Position numbers and translations under genes: made by a program. A stretch of DNA of 64,000 nucleotides, taken from contig JBQTKD010000057.1 in NCBI GenBank assembly GCA_052386455.1, positions 1 to 64,000 of the forward strand, written 5' to 3'. The notes under the pieces are model-generated. The model had not been told where the DNA came from. It worked only from the letters and a program-made list of their open reading frames with translations, and did no database searches. The stretch comes from JBQTKD01 sp052386455. Lineage in GTDB: Bacteria > Actinomycetota > Actinomycetes > Sporichthyales > Sporichthyaceae. This document shows positions 7,858-16,215 of this stretch, piece after piece. Numbering within the stretch: position 1 is the stretch's first letter; every line of letters starts with the position of its first letter.

Positions 7858-9201
7858 GTGACCACACGTTCCGGCCAGGCGCCCGACCGGCGCCGCAACC
7901 GACCTCGACCGCCGGCGAAGCGTGCCCGCCCCGACCTGGCCGGGACCGAGTTCGAGGTCCTGGTGGGCCCGCCGGCGCACGGCGGAAGCTGCGTGGCGCG
8001 GCACGAGTCTCTCGTGGTGTTCGTCCGGCACGCGCTGCCGGGGGAGCGCGTGCGGGTGCGGGTCACCGAAGGCCGCGAGGGCGATTCGTTCCTACGGGCG
8101 GACGCCGTCGAGATCCTGGCGGCCTCGCCGGACCGGGTGCCGGCGCCGTGCGAGTACGCCGGGCCCGGCGGGTGCGGTGGCTGCGACTGGCAGCACGCCG
8201 CGCTGGACGCCCAGCGTCGGCTGAAGGCCACCGTGGTCGCCGAGCAGTTGCAGCGGGTGGGCGGGATCGAGTGGGACGGGGAGGTCGAGGCAGCGCCCGG
8301 CCAGGCCGACGGGGGCGGTTGGCGCACGCGAGTCCGTTTCGCCGTCGACTCCGCCGGGCGGCCGGGAATGCGGGGCCATCGGTCGCACGGCGTTCAACCG
8401 GTCGAGGAATGCTTCATCGCACACCCCGCGGTGGCCTCGACGGGCGTGCTGGGCGCGGTGTGGACGGACACGGCCGAGATCGAGGTGGCCGTGGCGAGTT
8501 CGGGCGAGCGGGCCGCGATCGTCCGGGCCTCGGCGGGACACAAGGGCCAGCGTGCCCGGCCGCGTGCGACGCCGAGCGTCGAGGACGACGTGTCGCTGCT
8601 GACCTACTGGCCGCCGGGCGTGTCGGGGGCCGAACGAATTGTGGAGCACGTCGGCGGGCGACGCTTCGCGGTGCCCGCCGGCGGCTTCTGGCAGGTACAC
8701 CCGGCCGCGGCGAGCACGCTGGTGGACGCCGTCCGTGCGGCGCTGAACCCACGGCCCGGCGAGGTGCTCCTGGACCTGTACAGCGGGGCGGGTCTGTTCG
8801 CCGGATGCCTGGCGCACCTGGTGAATCCCGGCGGTCGGGTGATCGCGGTGGAAAGCGACGCGGCCGCCGTGGTCGCGGCCCGCGACAACCTTCTCGGCAT
8901 GCCCGGCGTCGAGGTGCTCGGCGCGACGGTGGCCGACGCGCTCGCCGAGGGGCTCCCGGCCGCGGATCTGGTGGTGTTGGACCCGCCACGCGTCGGCGCG
9001 GGCCGCGAGGTGGTCGAGGGAATCGCCGCGCTGCTTCCGCGGCGGATCGCCTACGTGTCGTGCGATCCGGCGACGCAGGCTCGCGACCTGCGAACGTTCG
9101 CCGGCCTCGGCTACGAGCTCGCGGAGCTCCGCGCGTTCGACCTGTTCCCGATGACTCACCACGTCGAGACGCTGGCGGTGCTGGTGCCTAGCGCTTCGTG
9201 A
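7858..9201 (+). CDS. TRAM-domain SAM-dependent RNA methyltransferase (TrmA/RlmD family)
   Basis: This 447-residue enzyme would methylate C5 of a uridine in tRNA or rRNA. A TRAM-like domain occupies about residues 20-85 (FEVLVGPPAHGGSCVAR onward). The Rossmann methyltransferase follows, with LDLYSGAGLFAG (SAM motif I), LDPPRVGAG and YVSCDPATQ, which carries the catalytic Cys. The cluster CEYAGPGGCGGCDWQH supplies cysteines that may hold an iron-sulfur cluster as in RlmD. In related genomes an amino-acid permease often sits between trkA and this gene; it is missing here. The 3' end overlaps the converging lipoprotein gene by 14 bases. Confidence 0.9.
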   Translation: MTTRSGQAPDRRRNRPRPPAKRARPDLAGTEFEVLVGPPAHGGSCVARHESLVVFVRHALPGERVRVRVTEGREGDSFLRADAVEILAASPDRVPAPCEYAGPGGCGGCDWQHAALDAQRRLKATVVAEQLQRVGGIEWDGEVEAAPGQADGGGWRTRVRFAVDSAGRPGMRGHRSHGVQPVEECFIAHPAVASTGVLGAVWTDTAEIEVAVASSGERAAIVRASAGHKGQRARPRATPSVEDDVSLLTYWPPGVSGAERIVEHVGGRRFAVPAGGFWQVHPAAASTLVDAVRAALNPRPGEVLLDLYSGAGLFAGCLAHLVNPGGRVIAVESDAAAVVAARDNLLGMPGVEVLGATVADALAEGLPAADLVVLDPPRVGAGREVVEGIAALLPRRIAYVSCDPATQARDLRTFAGLGYELAELRAFDLFPMTHHVETLAVLVPSAS

Positions 9202-10651
9202 GGCAGTCCGGCGTACTTCCGCGCGGCGCGGTCCACCCCTGGGGGCCGAGGAACTGGAAGAAGCTGCAGCCGTTGCCCGCGGCGCGCTTGGCGTCGGAAG
9301 TGAAGTCCAGCGGGCCGGTGAGGCCGTCGAGGGTTACGCCGCGGATGGTGCGGGCGCCCTGCTCCACCAACGCCGACGTCAGCGGACCGCTGCGCGCGGA
9401 CTGGCCCGCTCCGGCGACCACGGCCTCGAAGAGCTTGGCGGAGGTCCACGCGCTGATCGACGCCCCGTCGGTCTCCAGGCTGGGCGCCCAGCGCTCCATC
9501 GCCCGCCCGTACTCCCGCAGGCCCGGCACGTCGTTCGCGAACCAGGGCGCCACGCCGGAGGCGGTCACGACGCCGAAGGACCGCAGGCCCTCGTCCTTCG
9601 ACTGGGCGGTGCCGATCGCGAAGGAGGCCGTCGTCAACAGTGGGCGATAGCCGACGGAGGCGCAGGAGCGTGCGACGCGAGTCATCGACGCTCCGTCCAG
9701 GCCGAGCCCGAGCAGGTCGACACCGGCCTTCTGGGCGTTGAGGCACTGCGCGGTGTAGTCGGTCTGGGTCACCGACACCGGCGACTCGTAGACGAGTTCG
9801 AGGCCCGAGGCGGCTCCCACCCCGGCCTTGACCTTCTTCGAGATCTCGGCACAGACGGGAGATTCCACGCAGTACAGCAGCCCGAGCCGCTTCTTGCCCC
9901 GCTCGGCACCCTGCTTGAGCAGCCCGGCGATCAAGTCGTCCGCTCGCGCAACCTCGGGATAGAAGTGCGGGGTCGTAAACCACTGATCTTGGCCGACGGA
10001 TCCGCCGATCACCGGAATCTTCAGCTTCTGAATCGCCTGCACGAAGCCCGCCGGGCCCAGCACCGCGGGGGCGACGAAGGCAACGACCTTCTGACGCTCC
10101 GCGAGCTCGTTGGCCAGCGCGGCGGCCTTGGCCGGGTCGCCGCCGTCGTCGCGGGTGAACACGCGAACCGGGTGGCAGGCCACCCCGCCGCGGGCGTTCA
10201 CGTCCCTGGCCCAGGCGGCCATCGTGGTGACGGCACTGCCGGTCAGCGGGCCGGCGACGCCGGAGAACGTGCCGACCTGCCCGATGGAGATCGGTTCCAG
10301 CGACCTGACGCACTGCCGCGACGGCACCGCCGCGGAGGCGGGCGCGCGGACCGTCGCCTTGGGAGCATTGGCCCGGACGGGCGCCGCGACGGGCTTCGAC
10401 CCGACCTCGCCACTCGGCGCCTCGGCGGCGGGCGCGGCATCCGCGGCGACTTCGGCGACCTCCTGCGCGGCGGCCGGGACGGCGGGCCGGGTGGCCGCTC
10501 GCAGCGCGTCGATCGACTCGGGCGTCAAGGTGACGGTCTCGGTCTGGCCGGACGCGGCGATGTCGGCGGCGTCCAAGCGCGTGCCGCAGCCCGCGAGGAG
10601 GGCGCAGGCAAGGACGGCGGCAACCGCGACGCGTCCGGGGCGAGACGTCAT
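9188..10651 (-). CDS. Branched-chain-amino-acid-type solute-binding lipoprotein, copy A
   Basis: This 487-residue lipoprotein has a signal peptide with lipobox LLAGC (Cys22). A low-complexity Ala/Glu/Val linker follows to about residue 105, then a type I periplasmic-binding fold. The segment IGQVGTFSGVAGPLTGSA matches the opening of Leu/Ile/Val-binding (LivJ-like) proteins. It ends with a paired-Cys tail shared with copy B (GWTAPRGSTPDC). No permease or ATPase gene is adjacent, so the ligand and partner are unknown. Copy B lies directly upstream in the same direction and is clearly paralogous, indicating local duplication. Confidence 0.85.
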   Translation of the reverse strand: MTSRPGRVAVAAVLACALLAGCGTRLDAADIAASGQTETVTLTPESIDALRAATRPAVPAAAQEVAEVAADAAPAAEAPSGEVGSKPVAAPVRANAPKATVRAPASAAVPSRQCVRSLEPISIGQVGTFSGVAGPLTGSAVTTMAAWARDVNARGGVACHPVRVFTRDDGGDPAKAAALANELAERQKVVAFVAPAVLGPAGFVQAIQKLKIPVIGGSVGQDQWFTTPHFYPEVARADDLIAGLLKQGAERGKKRLGLLYCVESPVCAEISKKVKAGVGAASGLELVYESPVSVTQTDYTAQCLNAQKAGVDLLGLGLDGASMTRVARSCASVGYRPLLTTASFAIGTAQSKDEGLRSFGVVTASGVAPWFANDVPGLREYGRAMERWAPSLETDGASISAWTSAKLFEAVVAGAGQSARSGPLTSALVEQGARTIRGVTLDGLTGPLDFTSDAKRAAGNGCSFFQFLGPQGWTAPRGSTPDCLTKR

Positions 10652-10675
10652 CCGCCCATTGTGTACCTCGGGCTA

Positions 10676-10688
10676 CGTACGTTGTACG
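10676..10688. promoter_or_regulatory. Inverted repeat upstream of solute-binding protein A
   Basis: CGTAC-GTT-GTACG is a perfect 5-base inverted repeat, 24 bases upstream of the copy A start on the minus strand. The neighbouring TACCTCGGGCTA resembles the TACCTTCGGGTA site upstream of copy B. Together they suggest a shared operator, perhaps for the nearby TetR protein. This is inference. Confidence 0.3.
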
Positions 10689-10706
10689 GCTTCGTCGGGA
10701 TTCGAC

Positions 10707-12197
10707 CTATTTGGGGAAGCAGACCGGCCTACTGCCGCGCGGTGCGGTCCAGCCCCGTTCGTCGAGGAGTTGGTAGAACACGCAGCCGTTGGGCACGGCG
10801 TGCTTCTGCCCGGGCGTGAAGGTGATCGGGCCGGTGAGCCCGCCCAGGGTGTCCTTGGTGATGGTGCCGAGCCCCTCCACGATCAGTGTCGGCGTGACGG
10901 TTCCCGAGGCGGCCTTCGCGGCGACCTTCTCGATGGCCCGTTCGAACAGCTTGGCGGCCACGAAGGTGAACACGGTCGCGCCGTCGGCGGGAAGGTTCGG
11001 CGTCCACCGCTTCATGACGCGGTGGTACTCGCGCAGTCCCGGTTGGTCGTTCTCGGTCCAGGGCGCGTAGCCGGCGGCGGTGACGACGCCGAAGGCGCGC
11101 AGCGTCGGATCCTTCGCCTGAGTGGGGCTCAGGAGCCCGGACACCGTGGAGATCAACGGCTTGTACCCGACCGCCTGGCAGGACCGCGCGACCCGGCCCA
11201 TCGCCGCCCCGTCCATGCCGAGCGCGAGTTGGTCCACCCCGGCGTCGCGGGCGTTCAGACACTGGGCGGTGAAGTCGGGCTGCGTGACCGAGATCGGGGA
11301 GTCGTAGACCAGGGTCGCGCCGGCCTTCTTCGCGGCTCCGTCGCGGATCTCCTTGATCGACTCGGTGCAGGCCGCCGCCTCGACGCAGTAGAGGACGCCG
11401 AGCTTGGTCTTGCCGCGGTCCACCCCATGCTTCACGAGGCCGACGATCTGGTCGGTCCGCGACGCGCTGTCGGGAAAGAACCACGGGCTGGCGAACCAGC
11501 GGGGGTCGCCGGCGCCACCGCCCACGGCGGGCACCTCGACCTGGTCGATCGCCTTGGCGAAGCCGAGGGGAGCCAGGGTGAGCGAACCGACGAACGCCAC
11601 GACCCCTTCCCGTTGGGCGAGGTCCTTCACGATCGCGGCCGAGCGGCTCGGGTCGCCCCCGTCGTCCCGGGTGAACACCTGGACCGGGTGGCAGGCGAGG
11701 CCGCCGCGGGCGTTCACGTCCTTGGCCCAGGCGGCCATCATCGGGACGGCGCTGCCGAGGATCGGTCCGGCGACGCCGGAGAACAGCCCAACGTGGCCGA
11801 TCTTGATCGTGTCGAGCTGTTTCGCGCACTGGCCCGCCGCCGTGGCCGCCGTGGCCGCCGTGCCGGCCGGGCCGGCTGCCTGCTCGCTCGCCCCGCCCGC
11901 AGGCGCAGCTGCGGCGCTGGAGCGTTTGCCGACCTTCGTTGCGACGGGAGCGATTGCCGTCTGCCCGTCTGCAGTCGTCTCGGGCAAGGCGGGCCTCGCT
12001 GCCGCGGGGGCGTCCGCGCCGGCAGCCGCCTGCCGCGTGGCGGCCTTGAGCGCTTCGAGGGACTCGTCCGAGAGCCGCACCGTGCTGCCGCCGGACTGGG
12101 CCACGATCTCCGACCCGTCGACGCGCGACCCGCACCCGCCGAGCAGCAGACACAGCGACGCGACGACACCGGTGACGACGCTGCGACGGGAGCTCAC
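10707..12197 (-). CDS. Branched-chain-amino-acid-type solute-binding lipoprotein, copy B
   Basis: This 496-residue paralogue of copy A has a lipobox LLGGC (Cys22) and a low-complexity Ala-rich linker to about residue 145. The binding domain then starts at IKIGHVGLFSGVAGPILGSA. Shared blocks with copy A include DVNARGG(L/V)ACHPV, FTRDDGGDP, CLNA, VARSC and GWTAPRGS. It starts 68 bases from the divergent TetR gene. The substrate is unknown. The preserved Cys in the C-terminal tail may form a disulfide with the other conserved Cys. Confidence 0.85.
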   Translation of the reverse strand: MSSRRSVVTGVVASLCLLLGGCGSRVDGSEIVAQSGGSTVRLSDESLEALKAATRQAAAGADAPAAARPALPETTADGQTAIAPVATKVGKRSSAAAAPAGGASEQAAGPAGTAATAATAAGQCAKQLDTIKIGHVGLFSGVAGPILGSAVPMMAAWAKDVNARGGLACHPVQVFTRDDGGDPSRSAAIVKDLAQREGVVAFVGSLTLAPLGFAKAIDQVEVPAVGGGAGDPRWFASPWFFPDSASRTDQIVGLVKHGVDRGKTKLGVLYCVEAAACTESIKEIRDGAAKKAGATLVYDSPISVTQPDFTAQCLNARDAGVDQLALGMDGAAMGRVARSCQAVGYKPLISTVSGLLSPTQAKDPTLRAFGVVTAAGYAPWTENDQPGLREYHRVMKRWTPNLPADGATVFTFVAAKLFERAIEKVAAKAASGTVTPTLIVEGLGTITKDTLGGLTGPITFTPGQKHAVPNGCVFYQLLDERGWTAPRGSRPVCFPK

Positions 12198-12239
12198 GTC
12201 TGCAGTTGTAGGCCGCGGCGTGCCCTACGGCAACGATCC

Positions 12240-12253
12240 ATACCTTCGGGTAT
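12240..12253. promoter_or_regulatory. Candidate TetR operator
   Basis: ATACC-TTCG-GGTAT is a perfect 5-base inverted repeat in the 68-base gap between solute-binding protein B and the TetR gene. Its position fits autoregulation and control of the lipoprotein genes, the usual logic of divergent TetR genes. No binding data are available. Confidence 0.4.
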
Positions 12254-12265
12254 TCACTTGGCCGC

Positions 12266-12886
12266 ATGACTACAGGCAACCGAGGCCGGCGGCTGGCCGA
12301 GCGACGCAGCCCCGAGGAGTTCTTCAACGCCGCTGTGAAGATTCTCGGGGAGGCCGGTTCCGACGGGCTGACGGTAAACCGTCTGTGCACTCGTCTTGGC
12401 GTGACGAAGGGCTCCTTTTACCACCACTTCGTGGACTTCGACGCGTTTGTCCGGCAACTGATGGGTGCCTGGCTCGGCATGCTCGAAAGCTACCTGGGGG
12501 AGATGGTTGCGCTCGGCGACCTCGCTGCGCAGTTCGACAAGCTCCTGATCGCCTACGAGAACACGCCGCACGAGGCCGAGGGCGCGATCCGGGCCTGGGC
12601 CCGTGGCAACGAGACGGTCGCGGCGGCGGTACGCCACCGAGACGCGCTGGTGGAGCGGTACGCCACCGCGTGGATGGGCCAGTTCGAACCCGATCCGGAC
12701 CGCTGCCGGGTGCTCGCCCACATGGGCGTGTCCATGCTGTCCGGGATGCAGATCCGCCCAGGGCCGGCCGATCGCGAACTGCTCGTCGCGGCGTGCGTCG
12801 AGTTTCTCAACCTGACCACACGGTTGCGCATTCGCAAGGAATTGACGTCGACGGGGCCCCGATTCGCCGTCGTGACCGTTACATGA
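12266..12886 (+). CDS. TetR-family transcriptional regulator
   Basis: This 206-residue protein has the N-terminal helix-turn-helix (FFNAAVKILGEAGSDGLTVNRLCTRLGVTKGSFYHHF, residues about 20-55) with the family signature GVTKGSFYHHF. The C-terminal ligand-binding and dimerisation part is variable. It is divergent from the two solute-binding lipoprotein genes and likely controls them through the palindrome at 12240-12253. The ligand is unknown. Start 12266 places the helix-turn-helix at the normal distance from the N terminus. Confidence 0.88.
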   Translation: MTTGNRGRRLAERRSPEEFFNAAVKILGEAGSDGLTVNRLCTRLGVTKGSFYHHFVDFDAFVRQLMGAWLGMLESYLGEMVALGDLAAQFDKLLIAYENTPHEAEGAIRAWARGNETVAAAVRHRDALVERYATAWMGQFEPDPDRCRVLAHMGVSMLSGMQIRPGPADRELLVAACVEFLNLTTRLRIRKELTSTGPRFAVVTVT

Positions 12887-12994
12887 TCAGTTCGTTTCCT
12901 TCCATAGGTGTCGAAAAGGCGCGAACCGGACCGAGCGATCCGCCCGTACTTCGGATCGGACAGCTCGGGCACGGCGCACCAAACGGGAGGAACC

Positions 12995-13465
12995 ATGCTT
13001 CGCAAGCGGGGACGCAAGGCAACGATCGGACTGGCGTCTGGGGCGTTGATCGCTACGACGGTCCTCATCGCCCCGGCCGCCGAGGCGCGGCCGTCGGCGT
13101 GCAACTACGGCCGTGTCATTTGCGCGAACAAGGCGACCCGTCAGATCGCGTTCGTGGTCAACGGGAAGACCCAGCTCGTGCTCGACGCGCGGTACGGCTC
13201 GGTCCTGCGCAACCTCCAGACCCGCAACGGCATGCACCGGGTGTACTGGAAGAACCGCTGGCACGTGTCCAGCCTCTACGGCCAGGCCATGCCGTTCTCG
13301 CTGTTCTTCAGCGGCGGCCAGGCCATCCACTACTCGGCCAACTTCGCCAAGGTCGGCTACGCGGAGCGCTCCCACGGCTGCGTGAACCTGCGCAACTGGT
13401 CCGGCGCCCAGCGCCTGTTCGACATGGTCCGCGTCGGCGACCGCGTCTACGTCCACAACGGCTGA
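12995..13465 (+). CDS. Secreted L,D-transpeptidase (YkuD domain)
   Basis: This 156-residue protein has a Sec signal peptide (basic MLRKRGRK, hydrophobic core, probable cleavage near AEA at residues 29-31). A YkuD catalytic domain follows. The active-site signature SHGCVNLRNW contains His127 and the nucleophile Cys129, with a further conserved His112. These enzymes make 3-3 peptidoglycan cross-links or attach proteins. The protein is short, with no visible binding or anchor domain. The ATG at 12995 has GGGAGG 6-8 bases upstream. It converges on the HNH gene with a 3-base gap. Confidence 0.9.
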   Translation: MLRKRGRKATIGLASGALIATTVLIAPAAEARPSACNYGRVICANKATRQIAFVVNGKTQLVLDARYGSVLRNLQTRNGMHRVYWKNRWHVSSLYGQAMPFSLFFSGGQAIHYSANFAKVGYAERSHGCVNLRNWSGAQRLFDMVRVGDRVYVHNG

Positions 13466-13468
13466 TGC

Positions 13469-14794
13469 TCAGTTCAGCTCGGCGGCGCTGAGCAGCACCG
13501 AAACGACGTACGGCAGGTCGAGCTTCTCGCCATACCAGCGCGGAGTCGCGGTCCAGGCGTCGATGGTCGCGTCGTGCAACTGCGTCGCCATTGCGGAGTC
13601 GCCGCCGACGGGCAAGGGGAACGACTCGAGGGGTGTGCCGTCCGGACGGACGAACCCGAAGCCTCCGAGCCCATCGGCGATCACCTCGAAGCCGCCCTCG
13701 TGTACGGCGTGATGGTGGAACGTGCACAGCGACATCAGATTCGCCAGGTCTGTGCGTCCGCCTCGACTCCAGTGCAGCACGTGATGCCGGTGCAGGAAGC
13801 GCGTTGCCCCGCAGCCGGGAAAGCGGCACCCGCCGTCTCTGAGGTCCAGGGCGCGCCGCAACCGCCGGGGGATCACGCGCGACTGCCGACCGATGTCCAG
13901 CGACGTCCCCGTGCCCCCCGAACGGTGGTGCGCGACGACGACCGCGGCGGAATCGCAGCAGAGGCGGCGCAGCGTCTCGGGCGCCACGCTGGGACCGTCC
14001 TCGACGCGACCTTCGGCGAGTTCGGGGTTCTCGATCAGTTCGGTCAACTCGACGTGCAGGTTCACAACGTGGGCCGCAGCGTCGCCGCCGGCACACGCCG
14101 CGTGTTCCAGTGCGTGCTGGGCGAGCGCGACCATCGAGTCGGCGTCGACCTCCGGGCCGACCCGAGCGGGTCGCTCGTCCTCGGGATCGGTTGTCGCGAC
14201 TTCCGCTCGCACCGACTCGAGCGCGGCGAGGATGGCGGCGCCGTCCTCGGGGGAGAAGCGTCCGCTGATCACGAGCATCCCGTCCGCGTCCCACCGCCAG
14301 CTGAGCCGGCGCCGCGCGTGACGGTCCTTGGCCGCTGCGAAATCGTGCGCGCGCTTGAACCCGGCAACCGTCTTCTCCAACTGCGCGCCGGTCGAATGCA
14401 GCGCGACGTTGAGCAGTCCTTCCTCGTTCGAGGAGTCGGCGACGCGCGTCATCGCCCGAACCTTGGAGTACGAGAGCCGTCCAGCGGTCAACTCCGCTCG
14501 AACGAGCGGGAGCCCCTCGAGCGCCCGCGCCACTCGCACGTGCTCGCGTGCCGCATGCAGCCCCAACCCACAGCGCCAGGTCAGCCAGTGTGCGCAGGAC
14601 TTGATGCCGGTCCCCGACCAACCGCCTCGCCGCTCGAACTCCGCGACCATCCCAAGCCACACGCCCGTGGCCGCCGCCACGTGCCCGGCCGCCTCGACGA
14701 TCCGATCCCCAAGACTCTCCAGCTCGAGGTAGTCCGCGCTGCGGTGTCTCACCGGCGCGGCTGTGACCACGGAGATTGCTTCTGCAGAATGCAT
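13469..14794 (-). CDS. HNH endonuclease with DUF222 domain (13E12-type), copy 1
   Basis: This 441-residue protein has an N-terminal DUF222 region (about residues 20-310), including GTGIKSCAHWLTWRCGLG and AREHVRVARALEGLP. A C-terminal HNH nuclease follows: RDGGCRFPGCG, then HHVLHWSRGGRTDLANL and LCTFHHHAVHEGG. The family is the multicopy 13E12 repeat family of actinobacteria, whose role is unclear and which may be mobile. A second copy lies at 26699-27985. The start at 14794 is the first in-frame ATG after the upstream intergenic DNA. Confidence 0.88.
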   Translation of the reverse strand: MHSAEAISVVTAAPVRHRSADYLELESLGDRIVEAAGHVAAATGVWLGMVAEFERRGGWSGTGIKSCAHWLTWRCGLGLHAAREHVRVARALEGLPLVRAELTAGRLSYSKVRAMTRVADSSNEEGLLNVALHSTGAQLEKTVAGFKRAHDFAAAKDRHARRRLSWRWDADGMLVISGRFSPEDGAAILAALESVRAEVATTDPEDERPARVGPEVDADSMVALAQHALEHAACAGGDAAAHVVNLHVELTELIENPELAEGRVEDGPSVAPETLRRLCCDSAAVVVAHHRSGGTGTSLDIGRQSRVIPRRLRRALDLRDGGCRFPGCGATRFLHRHHVLHWSRGGRTDLANLMSLCTFHHHAVHEGGFEVIADGLGGFGFVRPDGTPLESFPLPVGGDSAMATQLHDATIDAWTATPRWYGEKLDLPYVVSVLLSAAELN

Positions 14795-14882
14795 ACCGCA
14801 ACTCTAGCTCGAACGCGTGTTCGAATACAGTGCTGCCTGCGCGTGAAAGTCGAAAACGTCTCCGCGGAGACGCTTTCGGCCG

Positions 14883-16206
14883 CTACGGCCCGCCGGGCCG
14901 CGTCGCCCCACCCCTCGCCAGGGCAGCGACCTCGGAGTCGTCCGGCAGGAGCAGTAGAGCAGTCGAAGACCGACAGTGTGCGTCCCGTCGTGGTGCCGTC
15001 TTCGTCGTTCCAGACCGCGGTTGCCCGGCCCGCACGCCAGCCGTCGGCGTGCACCGCCTCCGCCCAGGCCATCGGCGTCTCCGGCCGGGAGGTCGAAAGG
15101 CTCCAGTGCCGAGACCGGTCGTGGCGCCAACCGCAGCACGCGAGCGCTCGCGTTCGGCGTGAACGTCGGCCCGACGGTGAGGAACTCGTAGACGTCGGGA
15201 CGCACCTGGAGCAGGAACGCGGCCGCCTCGGCTGCGACCCAACCCTGGTGGACCATCACGCCGAGCGGGCCGGCGGACTCGATGCGGATCGCGCACACCG
15301 CCGTCTGGACGGCATGGATCCCGGGAAGAAGCGCCGGATGCACGCCGTCGTTCCGTAGAACACCGGCGGCAGCCAGTTCCGGCGCGGGAGGCGCGTCGGG
15401 TTGGGTCTGCGTGACCAGCACGTCGAACTGCGCCGCCGCCAGGAAGAACTTGCCGAGCAGCTTCTTGCCGCCGTCCATCACCGCGCCACCCACGTCGCCG
15501 GCGACGTCGAAGGCCGCAGTCGTCCCCGACGCGATGCCTTGGCCTATCTCCGCGTAGCCATCCAGCACGGTTCCGTAGACCTCGCCCACCGGGTCGACGA
15601 CGAGCTCGGCGAGGTTCTCGCCGACAGCCGAGCCGCCCATGCCACCGAGCGCGCCGCCGATGGCGGCACCGATGACCGTTCCCGGCCCAGGAAACACGGA
15701 GCCGATCGCGCCCCCGGCCAGCGCCCCGCCGTAGGCCCCGGCCCATGCGCCCCCGCCCGACGCCGCACCCACGAACCCCGCGCGGGCGAGGCGCTCGGAG
15801 GTGTCGAGGTTCGGATCGTCCGCATCGGTTTGCCACTGACCCCACGCCGACTTCCCGCCCTCCAGCGCCGCGCCCGCGACCCCGAGCGCCCTGCCGGCGG
15901 TGGTCCACTGCGTGTGTGGGATCTGGTGGCCCGGCTTGGCGACCCAACTGCTGGGGCGGATCGCGTAACCGGGCCGCTGCCACCGCCCGAGATCCCAACC
16001 GGACATCGGTTGGTTGAGGTGCCTGATTCGGAAGCTTCCGTGAACCATTCGGGTGGCGCGGTCGGCCACGGCGCCGCCGGCGAAGAGTCCGCCTGCGGCG
16101 TGGGTGCCGGATCGCGCCGGGCGGCGCGGAGGTCGTCGGACTGTTTGCGAAATCCTCCGGCGACGTCGCGAAGGACGTCCGTGTCGACCTCGTAGTCCCA
16201 GCCCAT
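14883..16206 (-). pseudogene. Frameshifted glycine-zipper protein, possibly type VII secretion related
   Basis: Coding sense switches frame at least twice, probably three times. The N-terminal piece, MGWDYEVDTDVLRDVAGGF to DDLRAA, starts at 16206. Sense continues one frame over from about 16119, at a GGG run, with GGLFAGGAVADRATRMVHGS. A long middle follows with a Gly-zipper region (AGAYGGALAGGAIGSVF, GAAIGGALGGMGGS) and later AAGVLRNDGVHPALLPG. Near 15072 it returns to the first frame (MAWAEAVHADGWRAG), and near 14965 it moves to the third (TALLLLPDDSEVAALA, stop at 14883). The helical N terminus recalls WXG100-like proteins and the C-terminal half recalls ESX-associated proteins; both are weak impressions. 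It may be two fused genes, a decaying gene, or sequencing error in homopolymers. Confidence 0.6.
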
Positions 16207-16215
16207 GGCGGCAGG

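Noticed and set aside
15544..16206. 220-codon frame starting MGWDYEV as an intact gene
   Set aside because: After about 30 residues it becomes Ser/Arg/Pro-rich shadow sequence, while natural-looking sequence continues in the adjacent frame.
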